From positions 272,575,614-272,639,613 of the forward strand of contig CP136064.1 in NCBI GenBank assembly GCA_032622095.1: a stretch of 64,000 nt of DNA, read 5' to 3'. The notes beneath the pieces are model-generated. The model had not been told where the DNA came from, ran no database searches, and saw only the letters and a list, made by a program, of their open reading frames with translations. Each line of letters begins with the position of its first letter. Positions within the stretch are counted from its first letter, which is position 1. This DNA is from Siphonodentalium dalli. Taxonomy: Eukaryota; Mollusca; Scaphopoda; Gadilida; Siphonodentaliidae. The position numbers and the translations under genes were made by a program. Below, piece by piece: positions 46,240-58,127 of this stretch.

Positions 46240-48041
46240 GGCCCGATTCGTCATCTCAGGTTTAAACCTGGTCTACGTAAACCTCTAGGTTTAAACCGCC
46301 GTGAGTCAGCAAAATCCGTGGTTTAAACCCGCGACCGCAGGTCTAAGTGACGCATTCGTCATCTCTGGTTTAAACCTGGTCCAGCCAGACCAGTGGTTTA
46401 GCAGTAGTGTCTCTGTATCGTCGAGAAAATTAATCGTACTTTCCTAATGCGGACCGCCTTGTTTTATTGATTGCAAAAATCAATAATTTCGACAGCGACC
46501 TTATTTTGATTGGAAATTTATAAACGAGAAGCACTCACACCTATAAAGCGTGTGGGGATAAGTTTTTGTCAATTTCGATGTTTTATTTGCGTTTAATAAG
46601 CTTAAACCGACAACTAAACCATCTAATTAGGTGGTCCAGCTAAATCTGCTTTCTCGAGGCTAAACTTGAGATGACGAATCCGTCTTTTCTTCATCGCGGT
46701 TTAGAATTGTCAGACAATCAATCAAAGGGTGGAGCTGTAAATTATCTCGAGTGAGGGCGTGTCCAAGTGGCGGTTGCTGACTGGTGTTATCATGTCACAG
46801 TTGATTCATTCCCATGCGAGCTTTGCTCAGATATTGACACGTTCCTTCAGTATGATTTTACAACTATCTTGTGTTTTTGGCTTGTGGCAATCACAAATAC
46901 TGGTGTTTCTACGAATTCATTTGAATGGTTCAACGTTTTAATTTTGCACCAAAACCATGCTACTGCATGACCATATATGCTATACACATAGTTTGCAATC
47001 CTAAACTTATATTGCTATATGAGTCAAATTTGATAACTTATTTTTATGTAGATCATGCCACAAAGCTCTACTCTGGCTCCGCTCATAAATTTCCATAATA
47101 TTCCACCAGTTCAAAACCTGGGAACTTTTGGATTTTCTGCATGATGGAAAATATTTTACATTGAAAAAAAGCAACGCATGTAATATATTTCTTTATTAAA
47201 TACTGTGCCTCTATATAGTTGCCCACTTTAAACAGTTCAGATGCCGCTTCTGGTGTGTACTCATAAGCAAATTGCTTTTACTTAACTGACCTCTTGGTCC
47301 AGGATTGACACGATTATGGAGCCGTTATTCATGCAGCGTCAGAGGGTCCTGCGGCCCCTTCGTGTGACAGGAACCTGCGTCACATTTGCGCACATTTTGA
47401 TCATTTGATCATTTTTTTTAATTATATTGAAAACAAACAAATATTAATATAAATTTTAAATATTGTGTCTTGTTAGATACAACTCCTTGCTCAATTTAAC
47501 AACACAATTTTTTCATTTTATTTCAAATTAAATTATTCTTATTTTTAAATCATTTTTAGAACAGTTGCAAACAGACTAACGGACAAACATATATACAGCT
47601 TCTATATCCTTTAATATATACATGTAGATACACCATATTTTGTCTTTGCGGGTAAAGCATCTTGTAGAAAATCAATCACGAACAAAGTGATAAACAGCGC
47701 GTGAAGCTCGTGTTGAGAAACATGCCCTTTGTCAAATTGATTTAAACCCACAAAGAGATCGGATTAATGGTCCATGAGCGACACTCATTTCTCAATGAAT
47801 AAATCGTGCACGCGTTCGCGATGATTTGTGACATGTCAATAACCATTACATCGGCTTGTATTTTGGTCCGATAGGTAAGAGGGTAGTTTGACAGTATGCT
47901 CATATCACCAAATCGAGTTGTCAATTAGTTGGTAACTGAATGACAAAAACGCCCCCTTAGACCCGGTTTGGCTGGACCGCCAATGTAGGTTTAAACCAGG
48001 TTTAAACTCTGAGGTTTAAACCGGAGATGACGAATCCGGCC
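46240..48041 (+). mobile_element. GGTTTAAACC element, copy B, inserted in gypsy pol
   Basis: 1802 bp, bounded by GGCCCGATTCGTCATCTC and the complement of GGCCGGATTCGTCATCTC. AAA lies on each side (46237-46239 and 48042-48044), which reads as a 3-bp target duplication. Removing the element plus one AAA restores the pol frame between protease and RT. It contains the 443-bp self-complementary left module (46240-46682), an AT-rich middle and a GGTTTAAACC-rich right end. No protein is encoded. The interruption in known coding sequence makes this the best-defined copy in the window. Confidence 0.9.
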
Positions 48042-49445
48042 AAAGAGTTTCAGAGTAAACGGAACAATGTTTCCACTTATTAATGATGTATGTGTAGCAA
48101 GCCTAATCAGACTTGATGCAGCTTGTATTCTGGCCCCACAGACAGGCATATTCACTAACGGAAAGGTCGTTGGTGGTACCAAGTTATTTAATTCCGAATT
48201 GCTCAGTGTTAATCAAATTGAAAGTGGATTTTTAGCCGAAAACCCCGGAGTAGAAGTTTCAGATACAGTTGTCAAAGCTCATGATGATAAAATTCCAATA
48301 TTGATTCAAAACAAAACAAACAAATATATTAATCTACGGAAAGGATGTATCTTGGGCCGCGTAACACCAGTTGAAACAGAGCAGATATTACACATTAACA
48401 CAAACCACAGTTAGAAACGCAGATCGAACTCGGTGAAATTAAAGTGCCACTTTGCTTTCAAAATGAAATACAAAACCTAATAGCTGATTACCGGGACTTA
48501 TTCACAAGTAAGGAAAGGGACATATGTTTATGCGAGGATATTGAAGTCTCCGTGAATACCGGAACCCACGCACCTGTAGCGCGTAAACCATACCCCTGTC
48601 CATTAAAGTTACGTCCCGCGATGAAAGAGGCAATAAATGACTTAGTGGACACAGGAGTTTTGAAAAAAGCCAAGGCAAGTTCATGGCTATTTCCATCACT
48701 ATTAATCCCGAAAAATTAAACTAATGAACACGGAAAACCATTATATAGACCATGTACAGACTTTCGTTTACTCAAACAAATTACACAACCCATGAAATTT
48801 GAAATGCCAAAACTTCTCGAATTATTCGCGGAAATGCACAAATCTACAATTTTTTCAACCCTAAACATTTCATCTGCATTCTTTTCTCTAAAAGTTAAAC
48901 CAGATGACCAAATAAAGTTGACAACATCAACTTTTATGGGAACGTATTCATATACAAGATGCCCAATGGGATTCATAAATTCATCTATTTACTGGCTCCA
49001 AGCAATTGCCAATGCCCTGGAAGGTCTAAACTTTGTCAAAGTTTTTGTCGATGATTTATGCATACACAGTGTTTCCGAATCTCAACATTTAGAGCACATG
49101 AAAATCGTATTTGATAGATTAAATAAGCACGGCATGAAAATTAAACTTTCAAAATCGAATTTTTTGCAAGGAAGAAGTATCATATTTAGGATTTGTTATC
49201 GGTAAAGACGGTTACAAACCAGACGAAAAGAAAATTGCGGCAATCCGTGCATTGTCGGTACCTAAAAATGTTAAAGAAGTTAGAGCATTCATAGGAACTT
49301 TACGATTTTATAGAGCCCACGTACCGAATATATAACAGATTGCATCGCCTTTCACAGATTTGACCAAGAAATATGCTCGATTTTCTTGTACAGAAGAGCA
49401 TCAGAAAGCGTTTAATTTTCTTAAGGAAAGTCTCACAGCAGTTCC
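48042..49445 (+). pseudogene. Gypsy-type reverse transcriptase, decayed
   Basis: Open stretches from 48042 to a stop at 48412-48414, then another frame from about 48444 with a TAA at 48717-48719, then on to 49205, then a third frame from 49201. The YRPCTDFRLL block, the FVDD catalytic pair at 49044-49055 and the later GYKPDEKKIAAI and VRAFIGTLRFYR blocks mark the RT. The first catalytic aspartate, normally in an LDL motif, is Asn here (STLNIS, codon 48864-48866), so the enzyme would be inactive even without the frame changes. A TAA sits at 49333-49335. Confidence 0.88.
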
Positions 49446-50141
49446 ATGGCTCGCATTCCCGGATCCAATAAACCTTACTACCTATTCACTGATAGTTCAA
49501 ATTCAGCCATTGGCGCCATAATGTGTCAGAAATTTGAACCCAAAGATAAATTGTCAGACAATGTTGAAAACTTTAAACCCATTTATTTCATCTCAAATAA
49601 GCTGAATAAAACACAGTTAAAATGGCCCACAACATTAAAAGAAATGTACGCAATTTACTACAGTATCCGTAAATTACGATTTTATCTCGAGGCAGCAGAA
49701 AGTATCGTTAGATCAGACCATAGATCTTTATCTTTTATTCTCACATCAACAAATCAGACAAATCCATTACTTGAACGATGGGCGCTTGAACTGTCGTCGT
49801 ATAACTTGAAAACAGAATATATAAAGGGAAAATTCAATCAAATAGCCGACTTACTATCTCGAATGCCATTGCAAAAAGACGCAGATATTTCACAAGTTTC
49901 TGATTTATCCGACATAGACGATAATAATAAAACTTACGCAGTGGACGTCATAAATACTGATAAGATAGAAAACCTTGCAAAATTTGCCAAATGGGAACCC
50001 GAATCAACGGATTCAAACGTGGAGAATCAAGCAGTTGCATTACCTTATCTTGATTTAGATTTAGAACAATCAAAAGACCCGGAAATTGTTGAAATTATCA
50101 GCAAACTAAAATCTAAATTAACCATCTCCAAAGCTAGATAG
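49446..50141 (+). pseudogene. Gypsy-type RNase H domain and linker
   Basis: A 231-codon open frame. It has the start of RNase H (YYLFTDSSNSAIGAIM, catalytic Asp in TDSS), the KEMYAIYYSIRKLRFYL block, the SDHRSL block, and the end motif FNQIADLLSR (usually N-x-ADALSR), with a long linker towards integrase. The residues I can identify are intact; the domain is joined to RT only through a frame change near 49470. The initiating ATG is internal and not meaningful. Confidence 0.88.
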
Positions 50142-51459
50142 AAAGTATCACATAAGAGACAACGTTCTCTATTTCGTATCAAGCCCAGACGACGAACCCA
50201 CATTTAGACTATTTGTACCTAATCAGCTTCGTAAAGTGTGATAGGAAGAGTACCATAATGACACTGGTAATTTTCAAACTGTCAAAATTTGGACATCTTT
50301 AAAACGAAGATATTATTGGATAAACATGTTTAAAGAAATAGATGAGTTTTGCAGCAAACGCAGATTGTGTAAACTACGAAATATGAAACGCGAGAAGGCA
50401 CCCATTTTACCATCAAGCATTCCTCCATATCCACACAGTGAAATCGCCTTTGATTTCACAGGCCCAGAGTGGAAATAAATATATTTTGACAGCTATATGC
50501 ATTTTTTTCTGGATATATTGACTGCATCGCAGCCCCGAATAAAGAAGCAAACACGGTTATACAATATATATGTGATTATATAATCCCAAAATCATACGGC
50601 TGTATGATTAAAATAAAAACGGACTGTGGCGGAGAATTCTTGAGCAACAGTATGCAAGAATTATGCAAGAAATATTCATCACGTCGCAAATATTCATCAC
50701 GTCGCAACATCTCCCTATAACCCTCGTGCGAATGGCAAAAATGAAAGAAGCCATTCCGTTTTGAATTCAGTCCTATCTAAGTTAATCAATGATCAAAACA
50801 AATATTGGGATTGCTTCTTACCTCAAATTACATCGGCCATAAACTTTCACCCTCTACGGACAACGGGATTATCACCATTTTCCCTAGTGTATGGACGAGA
50901 ACCCCTCTTACCCATTGACTCAATATTAAAGCCAAGACGACCATATCATGGGGAAGACTTTACAAAGGTCATGCTAGAAAACCAACACAAATATTTCAGA
51001 CTAGTCCATTCACAAAATAAAGCGCAGCAGAAAATTGCACAGAAAAATAACCCAAAACAGCCAGAAATAGAGATAGGGAATTCAGTATATTATCGGCCAT
51101 CTACGAGACAAGATAAGTTCTCACTTCCGTGGTCCGAAAATTGGACTGTAATTGAAAAAAGAACCCCTAATTTGTTTATCATTAAACATCAGTTAATTAA
51201 TATACGGAAAAGAGTATATTTAACAAACATTAAACTCGCACATGTCGATTGGAAAGTTCCCAAACCAGATACAACCCGACCCACCAGGAAACAACATTTT
51301 GCCGTACCCCCATCCTCATCAGAATCAATGTCATCATACGATGAATCAAATGGTGAATCAAGCGATGAACATGCATTCAATAAATTTGCAAACACAAACG
51401 AATTCAACGCTCTGAACAGGACATTAATGACCAACATCACATTCCTATCCCCGAAATGA
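50142..51459 (+). pseudogene. Gypsy-type integrase, decayed N-terminus and core
   Basis: Between 50142 and 50760 the frame is broken by several stops. A zinc-binding region (EYHNDTGNF, then CSKRRLCKL), a core start (HSEIAFDFTGP) and the NPRANGKNERSHS block can still be read in pieces. A short ATTCATCACGTCGC unit is tandemly duplicated at about 50680-50705 inside the core. From 50761 a 232-codon frame is intact, with the late core (FHPLRTTGLSPFSLVYGREP) and a C-terminal RVYLTNIKLAHVDW segment, followed by an acidic Ser/Glu/Asp-rich tail. Confidence 0.85.
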
Positions 51460-52310
51460 AACATATCTTAAGATCTGCACACAAAATGCGCAATTTTCAA
51501 ACTTCCACAGAACTTAACAGTCCTCAAAGCGACGGAAATTCAAATTATTCTATTGAAACTGAAATAGATCAGACAAATGCAACAAAATTCCAAACAAATA
51601 CACGCAGCAGACCCAAATCATGTTCAAAACCCAAGTGTAAATCTCCAAAAACTGATTATAACCGAACAACTGATTATGGTCAACATTCTTATTCAAATGG
51701 CAATTATTCTGTTGAAACCGAAATAAACCGAAACGGTTCAACACAATCCCAAACAGAGCAGGTCCAAAGTGTGCCCAAAGACTGATTATAATCGAACAAC
51801 AGATTGCGAACAAATTACATATTCAAACAGTAGTGATTATTCTATTGAAACCGCAATAGACGACAGAGGAACTGCCCATTTTCAGACAAATAGATATGAC
51901 AGAACCGCATCATCTTTGAAAACCGAAAATCTAAGGCACGAATACCCTGAACTCAGATAGTCAGACAGTTAGCTATTCATATACTGAACCGGAACACATA
52001 AACGTGTTGAAAGAATTGCCAAATAAATTTTAAACAAAACCCACGGAAAAATCGGGAATAAATGGTCCCCAAATTAGCAAGCCGCTATCAGAAAGCATTA
52101 ACATTAAAATTGAAAACAAATTCGAAACAAAAAAACCCATATTTAAGGGAAATGAACCACGTCAAAATATTAAAACGCTTGTTTTTTCAGAAACACAAGC
52201 AAAGAATACCATTCAGAATTGTAATTCAACTCAGCATAGGCAACCTAAAACAAGTAGATTCAGAAAATATCTTTCAAATATCAGACTAAAATTTTCTAAC
52301 AAAAATCGGA
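51456..52310 (+). pseudogene. Third ORF of the gypsy relic, with internal repeats
   Basis: The start overlaps the integrase stop by 4 bp (ATGA-type overlap at 51456-51459). Three repeats of an IETEID...FQT segment alternate with KTDYNRTTD (two copies), at about 51550, 51710 and 51840. A frame change lies near 51775, and stops follow at 51958 and about 52030. The product is Ser/Thr/Asn/Gln-rich, with no signal peptide, membrane segment or envelope-like feature that I can see. Its role is unknown. It is not env by any motif visible here. Confidence 0.6.
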
Positions 52311-54158
52311 GACATTAGTGAAACAAACTAATAATTAATATTTACTAAATGAGAAATCGAACGGACGAGAAAGTACGAGAGAGCGAGAAAGACGACACAG
52401 ACCATTATTGTAGTTATGTACATGAGAAACACAGAGTAAACTTTCTCACTACCCATGTTACATTAGCATACACTCAGGTCAGCATAACATGCGGAAAACA
52501 CCCTCAGACCCATGTATATAAATAACGTTTCCTGTCAACTACAGAAACCTTGCACGTCGCTAGATGGTATCAAACGAAACCCAATCTATTTACAGAAACA
52601 TAATAAGATCGAATTACTTAGACACAGGAAAACCCATGGCTTTAGCGGCATAGCCAGAGGTCAGATTAACCCACGAAATTTTTCACAGAGTTTAACAGAG
52701 CTAGCATGATGACTCACGCGAGCCACTGCACATGTTCGAGAAACATGAGAACCTATTTTTACATACACTGACCAACAGGTCAGCGAAACAAGACAGGCCA
52801 ATATTAAGGTCACGATGACATGGACGGGTAAACTATGTCTTACACATGCACAAATTTAACGCAGCAATTCGTCATTTGTGAACTAGATTTTAGCAGTCAA
52901 ACTGAATTTCATTACTCATGAAATAATCTATAGAAGGACAAATATAGTTCCTTCACACAAATTGACATTTGCAAACAAATTCGCATTTGTTCGCTGACGC
53001 ATAATGGCTATGAAAATGATCAGAATTGTATTTATATTCTGAAGCACGGTACACCGAAATTTCTATGGAATTTAACTGGCCAGTAGATTTCATGTCAGAA
53101 ATTTTCGAATCGAGAGAGCAATTCAGTTGATATACACTGCAGAAAGCAAGCCTGCGCATTACTCGAACATATTCTCGAACATATACTCGAATACCAATTC
53201 ACGCATCATTATAGTGAACGCCGAACACAAGGACACTTATTTCATGTCGAACCATCAAACATGACGCGAAGATGTTTCTAAGTTACAGTGATATTAACCA
53301 ATACACTTAACTGTTAAGCATTGATCAGATAACTTTAACCAATGATCCATAGCAAGTAGGCGACATACCCAGCACTTTTATTATATATACCTGTACATAA
53401 TGCGTATCATATAAGCATTGCGAGACACACACGCGATGTATATATGCTATTCACGAATGTCCTTGTTAGGAGCAGATACATTTACACGCATATATACACT
53501 ACCATATTTCCCTATATCACAACAGACCGCAGAGTCACAACCAATATTTTCTGGTTGACAACAATTGAAGATGACAATAGTCATATATATACAGGTCAAT
53601 AATAAAATTACCAACTTATTAACACATACGCAGACGGTAAACTTAGCGCATAGCATGCCTTTAACTATAAAGTTAACTAAAAATACTGCACAAAGCAAAC
53701 CCTTTACTTTATTCAGCGACCAAAACGGATTCTTAAACTCACTGAATAGACACACCAAATCACCAACGCATATACAGCATAAATGCATGATATATACGCC
53801 AAATAATGAAACGCTCTTTATTGTTCTCGCAATGCGCCCGAAACATCAAAGCATTAAATTATATTCAAACGCCATCTCATGGCGATTGCTTACCAATATT
53901 TAACTTCAGGTCAACGCGACATATACCTTTATAATTCTGTACAATTGAGAATACTTCTCTGAAGACATGAATGTCACGATGACCGTGATACATGGATGCG
54001 TTTCGCATTAGAAACCTCCCGCAATTATAAATAGTATTTCTGACCAAAGTCACGTTGCCATAACTCCACTTATGTTTCAACTACCCACAATTATAAATGG
54101 CATTCCTAACCAATGTCACGATGCCATAGCCCGATTATATTTCAACAGAACCCATATA
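52311..54158. other. Right flank of the gypsy relic, no gene
   Basis: A purine-rich stretch at about 52340-52395 (GAGAAA, ACGAGAAAG, GAGAGAGCGAGAAAGACG) could be the polypurine tract, after which a 3' LTR would be expected. No matching sequence was found upstream of gag. The ORFs on both strands are short. Confidence 0.4.
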
Positions 54159-54660
54159 TTAAAGGCACGTGCGGCCTTAATTGTCGAAAATATTCATATT
54201 TGTTCCAAACACCGTAAACAGAAAAACATTAAAACGCATACAGTTCCGTTCATATATACCATGACCATCGCGTAAACAGCATGCCAGCATAAAGACCTAC
54301 TATATTTTACCTAAGCAAGAGCCTGATTGTGTTACAGAAGACAGCACAATGCTACTGGCTAATCACACGCAAATGGCATAAACGCTCTTTATTAGTTCCA
54401 TATCAGGTATTCACCAACAAAGAACGCTCTTTATGTTTACCATCATAATATAAACAAACACCAGAAAAGTAACTTTTTACGCCTTTGTTTACATAACAAT
54501 GGTCAAACATATGACCATAACATACTGTTTATGCGATATTTCTTATTTGTATACGGACAAAGTCTATCTACATTTTTACGTTCTTTCAGTTTGTGGCGGT
54601 TTTTGACGGGTGGAGATATTTTCACAGGATACCCACCGCCAAGGCCAACCGTGTCTTTAA
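54159..54660 (-). mobile_element. TTAA-flanked MITE, family M2, copy 2
   Basis: TTAA at 54159-54162 and 54657-54660. Ends AGGCACGTGCGGCC and (other strand) AGACACGGTTGGCC. It matches 7530-8029 reversed along its whole length, including GCGGTTTTTGACGG and ATAAACGCTCTTTA. Confidence 0.85.
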
Positions 54661-54917
54661 GCCACACGATAAACTTTGTTAATTAGTTCCCGTCTTCATT
54701 TGACCGCTGCTCTCGATACAGATAAGTTCCATAGATAGTGTAAGCACTGATTGTACCTATATTCCGATCACCAAATACGCTATACATAATAATACTAATG
54801 GTATAGTAACATACATGGATTTGGGGTTCATATAATATGCTTATATATGTATAGGTGATGTTGAATTAGTATATATAATATATTGATATATAATATTTGG
54901 GTAATACTGATTATCCC

Positions 54918-55170
54918 ACACGTGTAGAGGAAATTATTATCATATTGGAGACTGTAAATTTCATGCATATTTAAATATTTAAAAATGATTATCATATTGG
55001 AGTCTATAAATTACATGTATATTTAAAACATATTAAAGTTGTGATCATCCATTCATAAGCATAGTCCACGTAACACAAAACGCATGAGGTGTCCTTTAAA
55101 TTTTGAATGTGTGTGTGATATGACATTGTACCAATTACGTGCGAACGTCACAGTCCGCCAATACCAGGAC
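54918..55170 (+). repeat. Dispersed repeat R7, copy 2
   Basis: Same order of blocks as 26640-26975, without the extra central segment. Confidence 0.7.
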
Positions 55171-55262
55171 AGAACTGTAACAGAACATAATTAAAAGTTA
55201 AGAACCACCAGAAATGCCTTATCGTGCATCAAAAAGATTGTACGCTGGGAAACCTTGTGGGA

Positions 55263-55803
55263 TCACACTGTCCAATCGGCTCGCGGAATACCAGTGTGAA
55301 CGTCGGAATACCAGTGTTGTACAGGAGAATACCAGTGTTTTTAAGCGATATGATGGTACCATAATTAGAACTTGACGGCTAAATAACACAACAAAAGACA
55401 TTGGAAAGGTATATACGATCAATTTTGTATTTACCCAGTGGAGGGGTCACCTGGTGATGTTCAGTTCGACACTGGGCGATCTGGCCTTCGTTTAAAGCAG
55501 AAAAATAGGGTGTACAAACTCGTGGGTGGGGGTAAAATTTTGCCCTAATCGGTATTCTAGTGCGTTTTGTTTGATTCCTGAGCATAACTTGCGGAATTTT
55601 TTATAAAATTCCTACAGCGGAATCTATTGGCAAAACGTGCACGTCGAAATCACTGGCGTGTATTAGTTGGAAATACACGAAAATAAATCGAAACGAGGGG
55701 CGGTGATCACAGAAAATGGCACGGCGAACTACCAGTGCATGCCAACGAGGGCTACCAGTGCCAAATTTTCGTTATATGGTAAGTTATATCGGGTATATGT
55801 CGG
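55263..55803 (+). repeat. Repeat R8, plus copy
   Basis: Matches 63367-63914 in reverse orientation with few differences. The motif TACCAGTG occurs five times (three in GGAATACCAGTGT near 55290-55340, two near 55730-55760). The last segment is open in one frame (YQCMPTRATSAKFSLYG) in both copies, preceded by TAG and followed by GGTAAGT, which looks like a splice donor. A captured exon is possible but unproven. Confidence 0.65.
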
Positions 55804-56102
55804 GGGACGTTTTAGATTCGGTTTAAGCTATAGGAATGTCTCATCCCCTGATCAAATTTGGGCACAATCGATCTAGAATGGTACATGTGTGGGTCTAAGA
55901 TATTAAAGTTCGAAATTTTAAGTACGGCGATACTCAACATTGGTGGAACATAAAGTAACAATTTAGTTGACAAGAGTTTAAATTTCCCTTTATTCGGTAT
56001 TGGCACTGAGTTAGTTCCATATCAATTGGATTCAAACAGTTAGTTTAAACTAATGTTTAACATTTGCAAATAAGTCTATCATTAAATAGGGAAGACGTTC
56101 TA

Positions 56103-58127
56103 ATTATACTTCCATGGTGTAACCAAGGAAGTATATTGTTTTTCTACTGCGGCCGTTTTCTGTTTAATTGGAAATACTCAGAAACTAATGGGAGGAGGAC
56201 CGCGAAATCTCTAGCGAATGAAGGCATCTAAGGTCTACTAAAAATAATGGTATCCGGATGTTGGTCCAATATCTTTTAACAGAGTTATGGCCCTTTTTCG
56301 ATTATTTTTCATTATTATTATTATTATACTACAGTATTTTTCAACGCCCAAACCTCGGAATGTATTAGTACTAGAAAACTCAAGTTTGGTAAGTATGTTG
56401 GGGTAAATGAGTTCTATGCCTTTGGCTCATAACGGATATTGTCCGCATTTACCCCGTGGAGTTATCTCCCTTTATATGAAAAAATGTCATTTTATTATCT
56501 CGGAAATTATAAGGAGCAGAGCATCGAAAATTGGACTGTATACACATCTCGATATGCCCTACTGCCCACGGGCATCAGAACTTGTGTCCGCGCTTTCCCT
56601 GAGGAGTTACCGCCCATAGTTGGCAAACCTCTATTTGATTGTACTCTGTTGTCCTCTTGTATCATTCCAGATAACTGCATGTGGTTTTCATAGTCGTGTT
56701 GACCGTTGTCAGTTTAGTCAGAGAAGGAAATTTTGACAGGGTCGGACATATATTTTGACACTGGGGTGGGGGCAAATTGTTTGCAAAATAAAATTTTGAT
56801 TGACATTCATATATTTAAGTTTATGTATTTCCCGAACGAAAACAAACTCATACCGGAAAGGATTTTTGAAATCCGAGAAGAAATGCAAGAGTTACGGGCC
56901 CTCAAAGTTTGCAATTTGGGCCCATGTGCTTGTGCTCACATCTCCTCCGAAGATGTCGAAGTTTGGATGTCAGCTGATACGCCAACGTGTGCGGACGGAA
57001 GAGGGCACGCGGTGGGCCAAATTTTGCCAGTGTCGGTTCATTATTGTGGGTCTGGGGAGGGGTGGTCCGTGGTACCAATTTTTAATTCTTCTCGGAATCA
57101 GATGAAACTTGGAATATAACATCTGCAACATCAGCCGATCTAGAAACTGGAAGAATTTCGAAAATCCATCGAAAACTAAAAGAATCGCGGGCCCTCAAAC
57201 TTTGCAATTTTGGGCCCATGTGCTTGATAACACATCTCCTCCGAAGATATCGAACATAGGATGTCATCTGATACGAAAATGCGTACGGACTGGAGACGGC
57301 ACGCGGTGGGGGACAAATTTTTCCAGTGTCGGTTCATTATTGTGGGTCTGGGGAGGGGTGGTCCGTGGTGCCGAATTTTTATTCTTCTCGGAATCAGATG
57401 AAACTTGGAATATAACATCTGCAACATCAGCCGATCTAGATACTGGAAGAATTTCGAAAATCCATCGAAAACTAAAAGAATCGCGGGCCCTCAAACTTTG
57501 CAATTTTGGGCCCATGTGCTTGATAACACATCTCCTCCGAAGATATCGAACATAGGATGTCATCTGATACGAAAATGCGTACGGACTGGAGACGGCACGC
57601 GGTGGGCCAAATTTTTCCAGTGTCGGTTCATTATTGTGGGTCTGGGGAGGGGTGGTCCGTGGTGCCGAATTTTAATTCTTCTCGGAATCAGATGAAACTT
57701 GGAATATAATATCTGCAACATCAGCCGATCTCGAAGCTGAACACAGATCGTAAATACGTTGGAAAATGGCGGAGATTTTGGCCGTACAAGTTTGAATTTG
57801 GGCCCATATGCTTTCCAATAATCAAAGTGTTATCCGTCTCCAAATCAGATGAAATTTATACTATGCAATCTATGTCAGCCGCAAATCACAAAACTGGAAA
57901 CAACTTTAAAATCCGTTGGAAACTGACGAAGTTACGGGGCCTCAAACTTAGCAGTTTGTGCCAGGGGTTGATGTTTTCCCAATCCCGTCACCCAATTTCG
58001 AGGCAGGGGTGGGGTCACGTCCAAACACTTGAGATCAACCTACACATATTAGGACAACATATAATCACCATACTTCATATTTTCCGTCCATAAACTGCGA
58101 TTCTTTCCACTCATGATTGATCCTATT
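56103..58127 (+). repeat. Long tandem unit 1 (2025 bp)
   Basis: Starts TATTATACTTCCATGGTGTA-like and runs to the next such start at 58128. The first 830 bp appear identical to unit 2. It contains a run of ATT triplets at about 56310 and the 295-bp subrepeats. The ORFs are shared between units only because the DNA is; I see no protein family. Confidence 0.85.
57095..57830 (+). repeat. About 295-bp subrepeats within unit 1
   Basis: GAATCAGATGAAACTTGGAA recurs at 57095, 57391 and 57685, and GGGCCCTCAAA at 56896, 57189 and 57485, so the period is 293-296 bp. The units starting at 57095 and 57391 are almost identical; the flanking ones are diverged. Unit 2 lacks the two near-identical units. Confidence 0.9.

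Larger units (their letters stand above)
44831..52310 (+). mobile_element. Ty3/gypsy-type LTR retrotransposon relic, internal region
   Basis: The domain order is gag, aspartic protease, RT, RNase H, integrase (HHCC region, core, C-terminal domain), then a third ORF. This order (integrase after RNase H) is that of Ty3/gypsy elements. I could not find matching LTRs by eye at either side, so the outer limits are open. Pol is interrupted by GGTTTAAACC copy B, and the coding region has several stops and frame changes. Confidence 0.9.

Noticed and set aside
52311-53460. 3' LTR of the gypsy relic
   Set aside because: A purine tract is present, but no segment here was found repeated upstream of gag.
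57109-57695. Overlapping ORFs of 96-148 codons
   Set aside because: They repeat with the 295-bp tandem units on both strands; nothing protein-like apart from the repetition.
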